From positions 124,001 through 188,000 of the forward strand of contig NZ_AP025492.1 of assembly GCF_024347515.1 (NCBI RefSeq): a DNA stretch of 64,000 nucleotides. Direction: 5' to 3'. This DNA comes from Vibrio gigantis. GTDB taxonomy: Bacteria; Pseudomonadota; Gammaproteobacteria; Enterobacterales; Vibrionaceae. Every line of letters starts with the position of its first letter. The stretch's first letter is position 1. The position numbers were made by a program, and so were the translations under genes. This document shows positions 11,137 to 20,741 of the stretch, piece after piece. Below the pieces are notes generated by a model, which had not been told where the DNA came from, searched no databases, and saw only the letters and a program-made list of their open reading frames with translations.

Positions 11137-12357
11137 ATGGCGGCATTTGAATACAAAGCACTGGATGCCAAAGGTAAGAGCAAAAAGGGCTCGATTGAAG
11201 CGGATAACGCTCGTCAGGCTCGCCAACGCTTAAAAGAACAAGGCTTGATGCCAGTTGAGATGACCGAAGCCAAGGCCAAAACGGCGAAAGGAGCTCAGCC
11301 CTCAACCAGCTTTAAGCGTGGTATCAGTACGCCTGATCTCGCTTTGATTACTCGTCAAATATCCACGCTCGTTCAATCTGGTATGCCGCTAGAAGAGTGC
11401 TTGAAGGCTGTTGCCGAGCAGTCTGAAAAGCCACGTATTCGAACCATGTTACTGGCGGTTCGCTCGAAGGTAACGGAAGGTTATTCGCTAGCGGATAGTT
11501 TGGCTGATTACCCACATATCTTCGATGAACTGTTTAGAGCCATGGTTGCGGCTGGTGAGAAATCTGGTCACTTAGATGCGGTATTGGAGCGACTAGCCGA
11601 TTACGCAGAAAACCGTCAGAAGATGCGTTCTAAGTTGCTGCAAGCGATGATCTACCCAGTCGTGCTGGTGGTGTTTGCGGTGACGATTGTTTCGTTCCTA
11701 CTGGCAACCGTGGTACCTAAGATCGTTGAGCCTATTATCCAAATGGGCCAAGAACTTCCTCAATCGACACAATTTTTATTAGCATCGAGTGAATTTATCC
11801 AGAATTGGGGCATCCAATTACTGTTGTTGATCATCAGTGTGATTGTGTTGATTAAGACTGCGCTGAAAAAGCCCGGCGTTCGAATGAGTTGGGATCGTAA
11901 GCTATTAAGCATTCCACTGATCGGCAAGATCGCGAAAGGGATTAATACCTCTCGTTTTGCACGAACACTCTCTATCTGTACTTCGAGTGCGATTCCTATC
12001 CTCGAAGGAATGAAGGTGGCAGTTGATGTAATGTCGAATCATCATGTGAAACAGCAAGTATTACAGGCATCAGATAGTGTTAGAGAAGGGGCAAGCTTGC
12101 GTAAAGCGCTTGATCAAACCAAGCTCTTCCCTCCAATGATGCTGCATATGATCGCCAGTGGTGAGCAGAGTGGTCAGCTAGAACAAATGCTCACTCGTGC
12201 AGCCGATAACCAAGACCAGAGTTTTGAATCGACCGTCAACATCGCGTTAGGTATTTTTACACCAGCACTTATCGCTTTGATGGCAGGCTTAGTGCTGTTC
12301 ATTGTGATGGCGACTTTAATGCCGATGCTTGAAATGAATAATTTAATGAGCGGCTAA
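11137..12357 (+). CDS. gspF: Type II secretion inner-membrane platform protein GspF
   Basis: The 406-residue polytopic protein has two T2SSF domains with membrane segments near residues 168-195, 223-243 and 375-398. It is the core of the inner-membrane assembly platform and contacts GspE and GspL. It starts one base after gspE, so translation is likely coupled. Confidence 0.97.
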   Translation: MAAFEYKALDAKGKSKKGSIEADNARQARQRLKEQGLMPVEMTEAKAKTAKGAQPSTSFKRGISTPDLALITRQISTLVQSGMPLEECLKAVAEQSEKPRIRTMLLAVRSKVTEGYSLADSLADYPHIFDELFRAMVAAGEKSGHLDAVLERLADYAENRQKMRSKLLQAMIYPVVLVVFAVTIVSFLLATVVPKIVEPIIQMGQELPQSTQFLLASSEFIQNWGIQLLLLIISVIVLIKTALKKPGVRMSWDRKLLSIPLIGKIAKGINTSRFARTLSICTSSAIPILEGMKVAVDVMSNHHVKQQVLQASDSVREGASLRKALDQTKLFPPMMLHMIASGEQSGQLEQMLTRAADNQDQSFESTVNIALGIFTPALIALMAGLVLFIVMATLMPMLEMNNLMSG

Positions 12358-12445
12358 ATTACTGCTCATAAGACGTTAGTTTTTGGATTATCGAGAAGAA
12401 GGGCATTATTACCTTCGACTCGCTGTCTGTAATTTGGAGAAAATA

Positions 12446-12889
12446 ATGAAAAATAAAATGAAGAAACAATCAGGCTTTACTCTATTAGAAGTGATGGTTG
12501 TTGTGGTTATCCTTGGCGTATTGGCGAGCTTTGTTGTGCCTAACCTATTGGGTAACAAAGAGAAGGCTGACCAACAAAAAGCTATCACTGATATCGTGGC
12601 GCTAGAGAACGCGCTCGATATGTACAAACTGGATAACAGCGTTTACCCAACAACGGATCAAGGTCTTGATGCATTGGTTTCTAAACCAAGTAGCCCAGAG
12701 CCTCGTAACTACCGTGACGGTGGCTACATCAAGCGTCTACCTAACGACCCATGGGGCAACGAGTACCAATACCTAAGCCCTGGTGATAACGGCACTATCG
12801 ATATTTTCACTCTTGGTGCTGATGGCCAAGAAGGTGGTGAAGGTATTGCTGCGGATATCGGTAACTGGAATATGCAAGATTTTCAGTAA
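12446..12889 (+). CDS. gspG: Major pseudopilin GspG
   Basis: The start is the ATG at 12446, which gives a 7-8 residue basic leader, prepilin cleavage at SG|FTLLE and the +5 Glu. A good GGAGA lies upstream; the in-frame ATG at 12383 would give an implausibly long leader. The mature part (about 140 residues) has a hydrophobic helix and the conserved DPWGNEYQY calcium-site loop region. It polymerises into the pseudopilus. An 88-base gap follows gspF. Confidence 0.97.
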   Translation: MKNKMKKQSGFTLLEVMVVVVILGVLASFVVPNLLGNKEKADQQKAITDIVALENALDMYKLDNSVYPTTDQGLDALVSKPSSPEPRNYRDGGYIKRLPNDPWGNEYQYLSPGDNGTIDIFTLGADGQEGGEGIAADIGNWNMQDFQ

Positions 12890-12955
12890 GCTTAGGCTTA
12901 TTGTCGCTTGATGCCGTTATTTGATGTTAGAGCGTAAACAGATGGAGTCTAAAAG

Positions 12956-13549
12956 GTGAAAACTAAGCAAACGCAGCCAGGTTTCACCTTAATTGAGATT
13001 CTATTGGTGTTGGTATTACTGTCAGTGACGGCGGTCGCGGTGATCGCGACCATTCCTACCAATAGCAAAGATGTTGCCAAAAAGTATGCTCAAAGCTTTT
13101 ATCAGCGAGTTCAATTGCTCAATGAAGAGGCGATTTTGAGTGGTTTGGATTTTGGCGTTCGTGTTGATGAAAAGAAATCGACCTATGTACTGATGACTCT
13201 TAAGTCTGAAGGTTGGCAAGAAGTCGACTTTGAAAAAATTCCCTCTTCAACTGAATTGCCGGAAGAACTCGCATTATCACTGACTCTAGGCGGTGGCGCA
13301 TGGGAAGACGATGATCGGTTGTTCAATCCAGGAAGTTTGTTTGATGAAGATATGTTTGCTGATCTTGAAGAGGAAAAGAAGCCGAAACCACCACAGGTCT
13401 ACATCTTATCAAGTGCTGAAATGACACCATTTGTGTTGTCGTTTTATCCAAATACAGGAGACACGATACAAGATGGTTGGCGTATTCGAGTTTTGGATAA
13501 TGGTGTAATTCGATTGCTCGAACCGGGAGAAGAAGATGAAGAGGAATAA
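12956..13549 (+). CDS. gspH: Minor pseudopilin GspH
   Basis: The 197-residue prepilin starts at GTG with leader MKTKQTQPG, cleavage before FTLIE and the +5 Glu kept. A GGAG lies about eight bases upstream. The C-terminus is very acidic (EEDEEE). It belongs to the pseudopilus tip or shaft. Its end overlaps the gspI start by 14 bases. Confidence 0.94.
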   Translation: MKTKQTQPGFTLIEILLVLVLLSVTAVAVIATIPTNSKDVAKKYAQSFYQRVQLLNEEAILSGLDFGVRVDEKKSTYVLMTLKSEGWQEVDFEKIPSSTELPEELALSLTLGGGAWEDDDRLFNPGSLFDEDMFADLEEEKKPKPPQVYILSSAEMTPFVLSFYPNTGDTIQDGWRIRVLDNGVIRLLEPGEEDEEE

Positions 13550-13931
13550 CCGTTCTCCTTATCGTTCTCGTGGTATGACTCTTGGTTCTCGAGGAATGAC
13601 TCTGCTTGAGGTATTGGTTGCACTCGCTATTTTTGCTACCGCAGCGATCAGTGTGATTCGTGCCGTAACCCAGCACATCAATACACTCAGTTATCTCGAA
13701 GAAAAAACCTTCGCCGCTATGGTTGTTGATAATCAAATGGCTTTGGTGATGCTGCATCCTGAGAAACTTAAAAAAACGCAGGGTACGCAAGAACTAGCGG
13801 GAAGAGAGTGGTTCTGGAAGGTGACACCGATTGATACCAGCGATAATTTATTAAAGGCGTTTGATGTGAGTGTGGCAACCAGTAAGAAAGCCTCTCCAGT
13901 GGTTACGGTGCGCAGCTATGTGGTTAACTAA
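13536..13931 (+). CDS. gspI: Minor pseudopilin GspI
   Basis: The 131-residue prepilin has the cleavage motif G|MTLLEVLVAL. The leader is unusual: a seven-residue unit (SRGMTLG / SRGMTLL) occurs twice in tandem just before the hydrophobic helix, so RGMTL is present twice. Only the second copy has the +5 Glu needed for a normal pseudopilin. GspI initiates the tip complex with GspJ and GspK. It overlaps gspH. Confidence 0.94.
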   Translation: MKRNNRSPYRSRGMTLGSRGMTLLEVLVALAIFATAAISVIRAVTQHINTLSYLEEKTFAAMVVDNQMALVMLHPEKLKKTQGTQELAGREWFWKVTPIDTSDNLLKAFDVSVATSKKASPVVTVRSYVVN

Positions 13932-13935
13932 GAGA

Positions 13936-14703
13936 ATGTGGTTAAGTAAAAGCATGCCGTTAGCTACAAGCAAATCGCTAAGTAACAGCATCTCCGCCAA
14001 TAGGCGTGTGCCTCGTAAACAAGGTTTATCTTCAAAAGGGAGAGGCTTTACCTTAATTGAAGTCTTGGTCTCGATTGCTATCTTTGCCACTCTGAGTATG
14101 GCGGCTTATCAAGTAGTCAATCAGGTACAGAGAAGCAACGAACTTTCAATCGAGCGCAGTGCTCGTCTAAATCAACTGCAACGTAGTTTAGTCATTTTAG
14201 ATAATGATTTTCGCCAGATGGCGGTGCGACAATTTCGCACCAACGGTGAAGAAGCATCATCTAAGCTGATCTTAATGCAAGAGTATCTACTGGATTCCGA
14301 TAGCGTTGGCATCATGTTTACTCGCCTTGGTTGGCATAACCCACAGCAGCAGTTTCCTCGCGGAGAAGTCACCAAAGTTGGTTACCGCCTTAAAGAAGAA
14401 ACGCTTGAGCGGGTATGGTGGCGTTACCCCGATACACCTGCAGGCCAAGAAGGTGTGATTACTCCTTTGCTTGATGATGTTGAAAGCTTGGAATTTGAGT
14501 TTTATGACGGAAGCCGCTGGGGCAAAGAGTGGCAAACCGACAAATCGCTACCGAAAGCGGTAAGATTAAAGTTAACCCTGAAAGATTATGGTGAGATAGA
14601 GCGTATTTATCTCACTCCCGGTGGCACGCTAGATCAGGCCGATGATTCTTCAAACAGTGACTCTTCAGGCAGTAATGAGGGGAATAATGACTCATCGAAC
14701 TAA
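13936..14703 (+). CDS. gspJ: Minor pseudopilin GspJ
   Basis: The mature part begins at [14 protein letters not shown] and carries features typical of GspJ ([20 protein letters not shown]). The start is ambiguous. ATGs at 13918, 13936 and 13954 and a GTG at 14008 are all in frame, and none has a strong Shine-Dalgarno. From 13936 the leader is 37 residues, very long for a prepilin; from the GTG it is 13. An 18-base unit encoding [12 protein letters not shown] is duplicated at 13918-13953. The gene ends 17 bases inside gspK. Confidence 0.9.
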   Translation: MWLSKSMPLATSKSLSNSISANRRVPRKQGLSSKGRGFTLIEVLVSIAIFATLSMAAYQVVNQVQRSNELSIERSARLNQLQRSLVILDNDFRQMAVRQFRTNGEEASSKLILMQEYLLDSDSVGIMFTRLGWHNPQQQFPRGEVTKVGYRLKEETLERVWWRYPDTPAGQEGVITPLLDDVESLEFEFYDGSRWGKEWQTDKSLPKAVRLKLTLKDYGEIERIYLTPGGTLDQADDSSNSDSSGSNEGNNDSSN

Positions 14704-15736
14704 TAAGCTTGCACTGACAAGGTCGGCTATGAGGCGCAAGCAGCGTGGTGTCGCGCTGATCATTATTTTGATGCTACTGGCGATTATGGCAACCATAGCT
14801 GGCAGTATGTCGGAACGTCTGTTTACTCAATTCAAGCGTGTAGGCAACCAGCTGAATTACCAACAGGCTTACTGGTACAGCATTGGTGTAGAGGCGCTAG
14901 TGCAAGACGGCATTAGGCAAAGCTACAAAGACAGTGATACGGTCAACCTAAGCCAGCCGTGGGCATTGGAAGAGCAGGTATACCCCTTGGATTATGGGCA
15001 AGTTAGAGGGCGTATTATTGATGCGCAATCTTGTTTTAATCTCAATGCATTAGCGGGAGTGACGGCCACTTCAAGTAACCAGACACCTTATTTAGTGACG
15101 GTTTGGCAAACCTTATTAGAAAACCAAGATGTTGAGCCTTATCAGGCCGAGGTTATCGCACATTCAAGCTGGGAATTTGTTGATAGTGATACCCGAACCA
15201 CCTCTTCAGCAGGTGTAGAAGACAGTACCTATGAGGCGATGAAGCCATCTTATTTGGCGGCCAATGGTTTAATGGCCGATGAATCGGAACTACGAGCGGT
15301 TTATCAAGTCACTGGTGAAGTGATGAATAAGGTTCGCCCATTTGTTTGCGTTCTGCCGACCGATGATTTCCGTTTGAATGTGAATACTCTCACAGAAAAG
15401 CAGGCGCCGTTGTTGGAAGCGATGTTTGCCCCCGGCTTAAGTGAGTCGGATGCTAAACAACTGATAGACAAACGCCCATTTGATGGTTGGGACACGGTGG
15501 ATGCTTTTATGGCTGAATCTGCCATTGTGGGTGTGAGTGCCGAAGTCAGCAAAAAAGCGAAAGCATATTTAACTGTAGATAGCGCCTATTTTGAGCTAGA
15601 TGCAGAGGTCTTAGTTGAGCAGTCACGTGTGCGTATACGGACGCTTTTCTATAGTAGTAATCGAGAAACAGTGACGGTAGTACGCCGTCGTTTTGGAGGA
15701 ATCAGTGAGCGAGTTTCTGACCGTTCGACTGAGTAG
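14687..15736 (+). CDS. gspK: Minor pseudopilin GspK
   Basis: The 349-residue protein is the large tip pseudopilin. The ATG at 14687, after GAGGGGA, gives a leader ending in KQRG before VALIIIL; GspK lacks the +5 Glu, as is usual in this subfamily. The large C-terminal alpha-domain contains the single mature-domain cysteine pair region. It overlaps gspJ (17 bases) and gspL (32 bases). Confidence 0.94.
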   Translation: MTHRTNKLALTRSAMRRKQRGVALIIILMLLAIMATIAGSMSERLFTQFKRVGNQLNYQQAYWYSIGVEALVQDGIRQSYKDSDTVNLSQPWALEEQVYPLDYGQVRGRIIDAQSCFNLNALAGVTATSSNQTPYLVTVWQTLLENQDVEPYQAEVIAHSSWEFVDSDTRTTSSAGVEDSTYEAMKPSYLAANGLMADESELRAVYQVTGEVMNKVRPFVCVLPTDDFRLNVNTLTEKQAPLLEAMFAPGLSESDAKQLIDKRPFDGWDTVDAFMAESAIVGVSAEVSKKAKAYLTVDSAYFELDAEVLVEQSRVRIRTLFYSSNRETVTVVRRRFGGISERVSDRSTE

Positions 15737-16934
15737 CGAACCACAAAGCCCTGTGCAGTGGTTAGTTTGGTCGACAAGCCAACAAGAAGTGATAGCAAGT
15801 GGCGAACTGTCTAGCTGGGAGCAGCTTGATGAGTTAACGCCTTATGCTGAAAAGCGCAGCTGTATCGCTTTATTGCCGGGAAATGAGTGCTTAATCAAGC
15901 GTGTTGAGATCCCGAAAGGTGCTGCTCGCCAGTTCGACTCTATGCTGCCGTTTTTGTTAGAAGACGAAGTCGCACAAGATATCGAAGATTTACACCTGAC
16001 TATTTTAGATAAAGATGCAACGCACGCTACCGTGTGTGGTGTCGATCGCGAATGGTTAAAGCAAGCGTTAGACCTGTTTCGCGAAGCCAATATTATCTTC
16101 CGTAAGGTGTTGCCAGATACACTGGCGGTGCCTTTTGAGGAACCTGGTATCAGTGCATTGCAGATCGACCAGCATTGGCTACTACGCCAAGGCAACTATC
16201 AAGCGGTATCGATCAGCGAAGCTTGGTTACCGATGTTTTTGCAAAGTGATTGGGTTGTTGCTGATGACGAAGAGCAAGCGACGACTATCTTCAGCTATAC
16301 AGCAATGCCGAGCGACGATGTCCAACAGCAAAGCGGCGTAAAATGGCAAGCAAAGCCTGCGGAACTGGTGATGTCTTTACTGAGCCAACAAGCGATCACC
16401 AGTGGCGTAAACTTACTGACTGGCACCTTTAAAACCAAATCTTCATTCAGTAAATATTGGCGCGTATGGCAGAAGGTTACGATTGCTGCTTGTTTGCTGG
16501 TGGCTGTGATTGTGACTCAACAAGTGTTGAAGGTTCAACAATACGAAGCACAAGCACAAGCTTACCGCATGGAGAGTGAGCGTATCTTTAGAACTGTGCT
16601 GCCAGGAAAACAACGTATTCCAACTGTGAGCTACCTTAAGCGTCAGATGAACGATGAAGCTAAGAAATATGGCGGCTCAGGCGATGGTGATTCCTTACTA
16701 GGCTGGCTAGCGTTACTGCCAGAAACTCTAGGGCAGGTGAAGTCAATCGAAGTCGAAAGTATTCGCTACGATGGTAATCGTTCTGAGGTTCGACTACAGG
16801 CGAAAAGTTCTGATTTCCAACACTTTGAGACCGCGAGAGTAAAACTCGAAGAGAAGTTTACTGTCGAGCAAGGTCCATTAAACCGTAATGGCGATGCCGT
16901 ATTTGGCAGCTTTACTCTTAAACCCCATCAATAA
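15705..16934 (+). CDS. gspL: Type II secretion protein GspL
   Basis: The 409-residue bitopic protein has an actin-like cytoplasmic domain (about 1-245) that recruits GspE, one membrane segment (about 264-283) and a periplasmic ferredoxin-like domain. The start is GTG at 15705 with GGAGGA five bases upstream; that GGAGGA would lie inside the gene if a TTG at 15693 were used. It overlaps gspK by 32 bases. Confidence 0.94.
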   Translation: MSEFLTVRLSSEPQSPVQWLVWSTSQQEVIASGELSSWEQLDELTPYAEKRSCIALLPGNECLIKRVEIPKGAARQFDSMLPFLLEDEVAQDIEDLHLTILDKDATHATVCGVDREWLKQALDLFREANIIFRKVLPDTLAVPFEEPGISALQIDQHWLLRQGNYQAVSISEAWLPMFLQSDWVVADDEEQATTIFSYTAMPSDDVQQQSGVKWQAKPAELVMSLLSQQAITSGVNLLTGTFKTKSSFSKYWRVWQKVTIAACLLVAVIVTQQVLKVQQYEAQAQAYRMESERIFRTVLPGKQRIPTVSYLKRQMNDEAKKYGGSGDGDSLLGWLALLPETLGQVKSIEVESIRYDGNRSEVRLQAKSSDFQHFETARVKLEEKFTVEQGPLNRNGDAVFGSFTLKPHQ

Positions 16935-16954
16935 CCTGCGTAAGGAGATCAGTG

Positions 16955-17443
16955 ATGAGAAATATGATTGAGCCACTCCAAGCGTGGTGGACTTCAATAA
17001 GTCAAAGAGAGCAACGTTTAGTTATTGGTTGCTCAATTCTATTGGTGGTTGGTGCCGTTTATTGGGGGCTAATCCAGCCACTCAGTCAGCGAGCTGAACT
17101 TGCACAGAGCCGTATTCAAAGTGAGAAGCAACTACTGGCTTGGGTAACCAATAAAGCCAATGAAGTGGTTGAGTTGCGAGGCAGCGGTGGTATCAGTGCT
17201 AGTCAGCCTCTGAACCAATCGGTGCCAGCTTCTATGCGTCGCTTTAATATCGAGCTGATACGTGTGCAACCTCGTGGCGAGATGCTACAAGTGTGGGTAA
17301 AACCTGTGCCTTTTAATAAGTTCGTTGACTGGCTGACATACCTGAAAGAAAAACAGGGTGTTGAGGTAGAGTTTATGGATATTGATCGCTCTGATAACCC
17401 TGGGGTTATTGACGTCAACCGACTACAGTTTAAACGAGGTTAA
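16955..17443 (+). CDS. gspM: Type II secretion protein GspM
   Basis: The 162-residue bitopic protein has a short cytoplasmic tail, a membrane helix (about residues 22-42, GCSILLVVGAVYWG) and a periplasmic ferredoxin-like domain that pairs with GspL. The ATG at 16955 is preceded by AAGGAG; a GTG one codon earlier is possible. One base separates its stop from the gspN GTG. Confidence 0.94.
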   Translation: MRNMIEPLQAWWTSISQREQRLVIGCSILLVVGAVYWGLIQPLSQRAELAQSRIQSEKQLLAWVTNKANEVVELRGSGGISASQPLNQSVPASMRRFNIELIRVQPRGEMLQVWVKPVPFNKFVDWLTYLKEKQGVEVEFMDIDRSDNPGVIDVNRLQFKRG

Positions 17444-17444
17444 T

Positions 17445-18224
17445 GTGAAACGCGGTTTATCTTTTAAATATGGCCTGCTATTTAGTGGCATCTTTATCGT
17501 CTTTTTCTCAGTGAGCTTGTTGCTGCACTTACCGGCTTCTTTTGCTCTTAAGCAGGCACCGGCTGTGCGTGGCTTGAATATTGAAGGTGTAGAAGGGACT
17601 GTTTGGCAGGGCAGCGCCAATAATATCGTGTGGCAGCGCATCAACTACGGTTCAGTTCAGTGGGATTTCCAGTTTTCTAAGTTATTCCAAGGCAAAGCGG
17701 AACTAGCGGTTCGCTTTGGTCGTAACAGCGACATGAACTTATCAGGTAAAGGGCGTGTCGGGTACAGCATGAGCGGCGCCTATGCAGAAAACCTCGTGGC
17801 TTCAATGCCTGCTATGAACGTGATGAAATACGCCCCAACCATTCCAGTACCGGTTTCTGTTGGTGGGCAAGTTGAACTGACGATTAAGCATGCGGTTCAC
17901 GCTCAGCCTTGGTGTCAATCTGGCGAAGGTACACTAGCTTGGTCTGGTGCTGCAGTCGACTCTCCTGTTGGATCGTTAGATCTTGGCCCTGTGATTGCGG
18001 ACATCACTTGTGAAGACAGCACGATTGCAACCAAAGGTACTCAGAAGAGCGACCAAGTGGATAGCGAGTTCTCTGCGAGTGTCACGCCTAATCAAAGCTA
18101 CACCTCGGCGGCATGGTTTAAACCGGGCGCAGAATTCCCGCCAGCCATGCAGAGTCAGCTTAAGTGGCTAGGTAACCCAGATAGCCAAGGCAAGTACCAG
18201 TTTACTTATCAAGGGCGTTTGTAG
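17445..18224 (+). CDS. gspN: Type II secretion protein GspN
   Basis: The 259-residue protein has a single N-terminal membrane segment (about residues 8-28) and a periplasmic domain with tryptophan-rich strand repeats (WQGSA, WQRINYGSVQWDF) typical of GspN. It is the last gene of the operon and its role in secretion is accessory. The GTG at 17445, one base after the gspM stop, fits the operon spacing better than an ATG inside gspM. Confidence 0.92.
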   Translation: MKRGLSFKYGLLFSGIFIVFFSVSLLLHLPASFALKQAPAVRGLNIEGVEGTVWQGSANNIVWQRINYGSVQWDFQFSKLFQGKAELAVRFGRNSDMNLSGKGRVGYSMSGAYAENLVASMPAMNVMKYAPTIPVPVSVGGQVELTIKHAVHAQPWCQSGEGTLAWSGAAVDSPVGSLDLGPVIADITCEDSTIATKGTQKSDQVDSEFSASVTPNQSYTSAAWFKPGAEFPPAMQSQLKWLGNPDSQGKYQFTYQGRL

Positions 18225-18276
18225 CCCAGTATCTACTTCTTAGCTAGCATCCGTTGGCTATCCAGTATCGAGATAT

Positions 18277-18311
18277 AAAAAATGGGCACCTCACTGAGGT
18301 GCCCATTTTAT
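18277..18311. terminator. Bidirectional terminator between gspN and cysQ
   Basis: A stem of more than 12 bp (AAAATGGGCACCTC / GAGGTGCCCATTTT) has a three-base loop and A/T runs on both sides. It serves the gsp operon on plus and nudE-cysQ on minus. Confidence 0.9.
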
Positions 18312-18344
18312 TTGAATATCAGATTGTTATGAGACTAAGTGGTT

Positions 18345-19172
18345 TTAGTCTTTGCCCTGTAAGATCTCAGCCCAAGGCAAGTCCGCATCACCAAGCACAA
18401 TGAAGTTCGGGTTCTCAAGCGTTTCTCTTTCATTGTAAGAGAGTGGCTCTAATTGAGTGCTTAAGATGCGTCCCCCCGCCTCTTCTACAATGCACTGTGT
18501 CGCAGCGGTATCCCACTCGCCAGTAGGTCCAAGGCGCAAGTAACAATCGACAGCACCTTCTGCGACTAAACAGGCTTTCAAAGCTGCTGAGCCTAATGGT
18601 ACTAAGTCATAGTTCCAAGCGGGACTCATACGGCTAGTGATACGATTGATGTCTTGGCGACGGCTGATCGCCATTGCAATAGATTGGTTTGGTAGCTCAT
18701 GACGATGCGTTTTGATTTTAACGCTGTCGTTAAGGTCTGGAATTTTCCAAGCCCCTTTACCGCTGTAAGCGTAATAGCTCACACCTGAAACCGGTGCATA
18801 TACCACACCCATTACCGGCTTGTTGTGCTCGATTAGGGCGATAATTGTCGCGAAATCACCGCTTCTTGCAATGAACTCCTGCGTACCGTCCAGTGGGTCA
18901 ACTAGCCAGTAGCGGTCCCATTGTGCGCGCTTTTCTAGGCTAATGTCAGCGGCCTCTTCAGATAGCACAGGGATATCTGGCGTGAGTTCACTGAGTTTTT
19001 TCGAGATCAGTTTATGCGCTGCCAGGTCGGCACTGGTGACTGGCGTGTCGTCACTCTTGGTGAACTCTTCGTAATCTTTTTTTTCGTAGATCTCTAAAAT
19101 GAGCTGGCCTGCAGAGCGAGCAACCTCAATCACAGAGGGTAGGAGATGAGATAAATCTTTTGTTGTTGGCAT
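18345..19172 (-). CDS. cysQ: 3'(2'),5'-bisphosphate nucleotidase CysQ
   Basis: The 275-residue protein belongs to the inositol-monophosphatase-like family, with the metal-site motifs DPLDGTQEF (near residue 92) and EWDTAA (near 208). CysQ hydrolyses 3'-phosphoadenosine 5'-phosphate to AMP, relieving inhibition during sulfate assimilation. It lies 34 bases downstream of nudE on the same strand, as in other gammaproteobacteria. Confidence 0.94.
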   Translation of the reverse strand: MPTTKDLSHLLPSVIEVARSAGQLILEIYEKKDYEEFTKSDDTPVTSADLAAHKLISKKLSELTPDIPVLSEEAADISLEKRAQWDRYWLVDPLDGTQEFIARSGDFATIIALIEHNKPVMGVVYAPVSGVSYYAYSGKGAWKIPDLNDSVKIKTHRHELPNQSIAMAISRRQDINRITSRMSPAWNYDLVPLGSAALKACLVAEGAVDCYLRLGPTGEWDTAATQCIVEEAGGRILSTQLEPLSYNERETLENPNFIVLGDADLPWAEILQGKD

Positions 19173-19206
19173 AAATATTCTCTTACTCTTCGGGGCGCTT
19201 ATGGCT

Positions 19207-19758
19207 TTAGTTATTATTTAGCGAGCGAAGGGTCAATAGTAGGGCGGTAATACTGCGAGCTTCACAGAAGTCGAGATGCGTTAATAGCTCTTCGGCTTGA
19301 GCAAGCGGCCAGCGCACAATGTCCAGTGGTTCAGGTTCATCACCTTCTAGCTTCTCTGGGTAGAGGTCTTCTGCGATAAACAGCGTCATTTTGCTAGAAA
19401 AGTAAGAGGGAGCGAGAATCACTTCCTTGAGTGGAGTGAGTTTGTTAGCACCAAAGCCAATCTCTTCTTTGAGTTCACGAACCGCGGCGTCACTTGGTTG
19501 CTCACCTGGATCAATCAGTCCTTTCGGAAAGCCGAGTTCGTAGCGTTCAGTTCCCGCTGCATATTCACGTACTAATAGAATATCGCCTTGCTCAGTAATC
19601 GGAACCATCATCACTGCGTTGCGCCCGCTAGGCTTCATGCGTTCGTAAGTGCGCTCTTCACCGTTTGAAAAGCGTAAGTCGAGAGACTCGATAGAGAATA
19701 GTCTTGATTGAGCGACAGTTTGTTTAGCCAAAATCTCTGGCTTGGTCCTTTTTGTCAT
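19207..19758 (-). CDS. nudE: ADP compounds hydrolase NudE (Nudix)
   Basis: The 183-residue protein carries a complete Nudix box, from GFPKGLIDPGE through RELKEEIGFG (about residues 75-97). NudE cleaves ADP-ribose, AP3A and NADH. It is first in a two-gene unit with cysQ; both products clear nucleotide by-products. Confidence 0.93.
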   Translation of the reverse strand: MTKRTKPEILAKQTVAQSRLFSIESLDLRFSNGEERTYERMKPSGRNAVMMVPITEQGDILLVREYAAGTERYELGFPKGLIDPGEQPSDAAVRELKEEIGFGANKLTPLKEVILAPSYFSSKMTLFIAEDLYPEKLEGDEPEPLDIVRWPLAQAEELLTHLDFCEARSITALLLTLRSLNNN

Positions 19759-19987
19759 TGCGCTCGCTCCTTAGCTCATTGGAATTCTTTCTTATAAAGT
19801 CATTCTAATATAGGGGAAATGACCTTGAGTTCCTAGATCCGAGTTTTCATATCCGAAAATTATTGAAGCAGGAATCGATTACGATCACTTGAATACCTTA
19901 CTCAAGATGGTAACGAGGTGAAAAGATTGCTGGATAACAAAAGGGTATAGAGAGAACGAGATAGTCCTAACTTGCTCATCCATATAA

Positions 19988-20019
19988 CAAAAAAGGTTGA
20001 CGCTTGCGCATCAACCTTT
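19988..20019 (-). terminator. Terminator of nfuA
   Basis: The arms AAAGGTTGA/TCAACCTTT enclose a ten-base loop and are followed on the minus strand by a U-run, about 30 bases after the nfuA stop codon. Confidence 0.8.
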
Positions 20020-20047
20020 CAAATAGCGATTAACTCTAAATTAGAGA

Positions 20048-20632
20048 TTAGTAGTAAGAGTGCTCACCACGATCGTGCTCAGTTGCATCACGAACAGCAG
20101 TCAGTTCACCTTCGAACTGCTGAAGAAGTTCTTTCTCGATGCCTTCTTTTAGCGTTACATCAACCATAGAACAACCGTTACAACCACCACCGAATGCTAC
20201 GATAGCTGCGCCGTCTTCAGTGATTTCTACCAAGCTAACGTGACCGCCGTGACCAGCAAGTTGTGGGTTAACTTGTGTTTGAATTGCGTATTCAACGCGC
20301 TCTAGAAGTGGTGCATCGTCTGATACTTTACGCATCTTAGCGTTTGGTGCTTTAAGTGTTAGCTGAGAGCCCATTTTGTCAGTAACGAAGTCAATTTCAG
20401 CTTCGTCTAGGAACGGTAGGCTTAGCTCATCAACGTATGCAGAGAAAGCTTCGAATTTAAGTTCTGTGTCAGACGCTTCAATAGCATCTGTTGGGCAGTA
20501 AGAAACACCACACTCTGCGTTTTGTGTACCTGGGTTTACCACGAACACACGAATGTTTGTACCTTCAGGCTGCTGTGACAGCAGATTGGCAAAATGAGTT
20601 TGAGCTGTTTCTGTAATAGTAATATTTGACAC
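20048..20632 (-). CDS. nfuA: Iron-sulfur biogenesis protein NfuA
   Basis: The 194-residue protein has an N-terminal degenerate A-type domain and a C-terminal Nfu domain with the cluster-binding GCNGCS motif. NfuA carries and delivers [4Fe-4S] clusters, especially under oxidative stress or iron limitation. The GTG at 20632 gives the family N-terminus ([11 protein letters not shown]); the longer frame adds 13 unrelated residues. It is downstream of comF on the same strand with a 109-base gap. Confidence 0.95.
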   Translation of the reverse strand: MSNITITETAQTHFANLLSQQPEGTNIRVFVVNPGTQNAECGVSYCPTDAIEASDTELKFEAFSAYVDELSLPFLDEAEIDFVTDKMGSQLTLKAPNAKMRKVSDDAPLLERVEYAIQTQVNPQLAGHGGHVSLVEITEDGAAIVAFGGGCNGCSMVDVTLKEGIEKELLQQFEGELTAVRDATEHDRGEHSYY

Positions 20633-20741
20633 GACGAATACCTGAGTAAATTTGTAGGCTATTAGCGCCATTCTACTCCTGTCAGATTTGTAATTCAGCC
20701 CTTTTTTGTTGGATTGCTGTACAAGTAGCGACTTACGTCAG

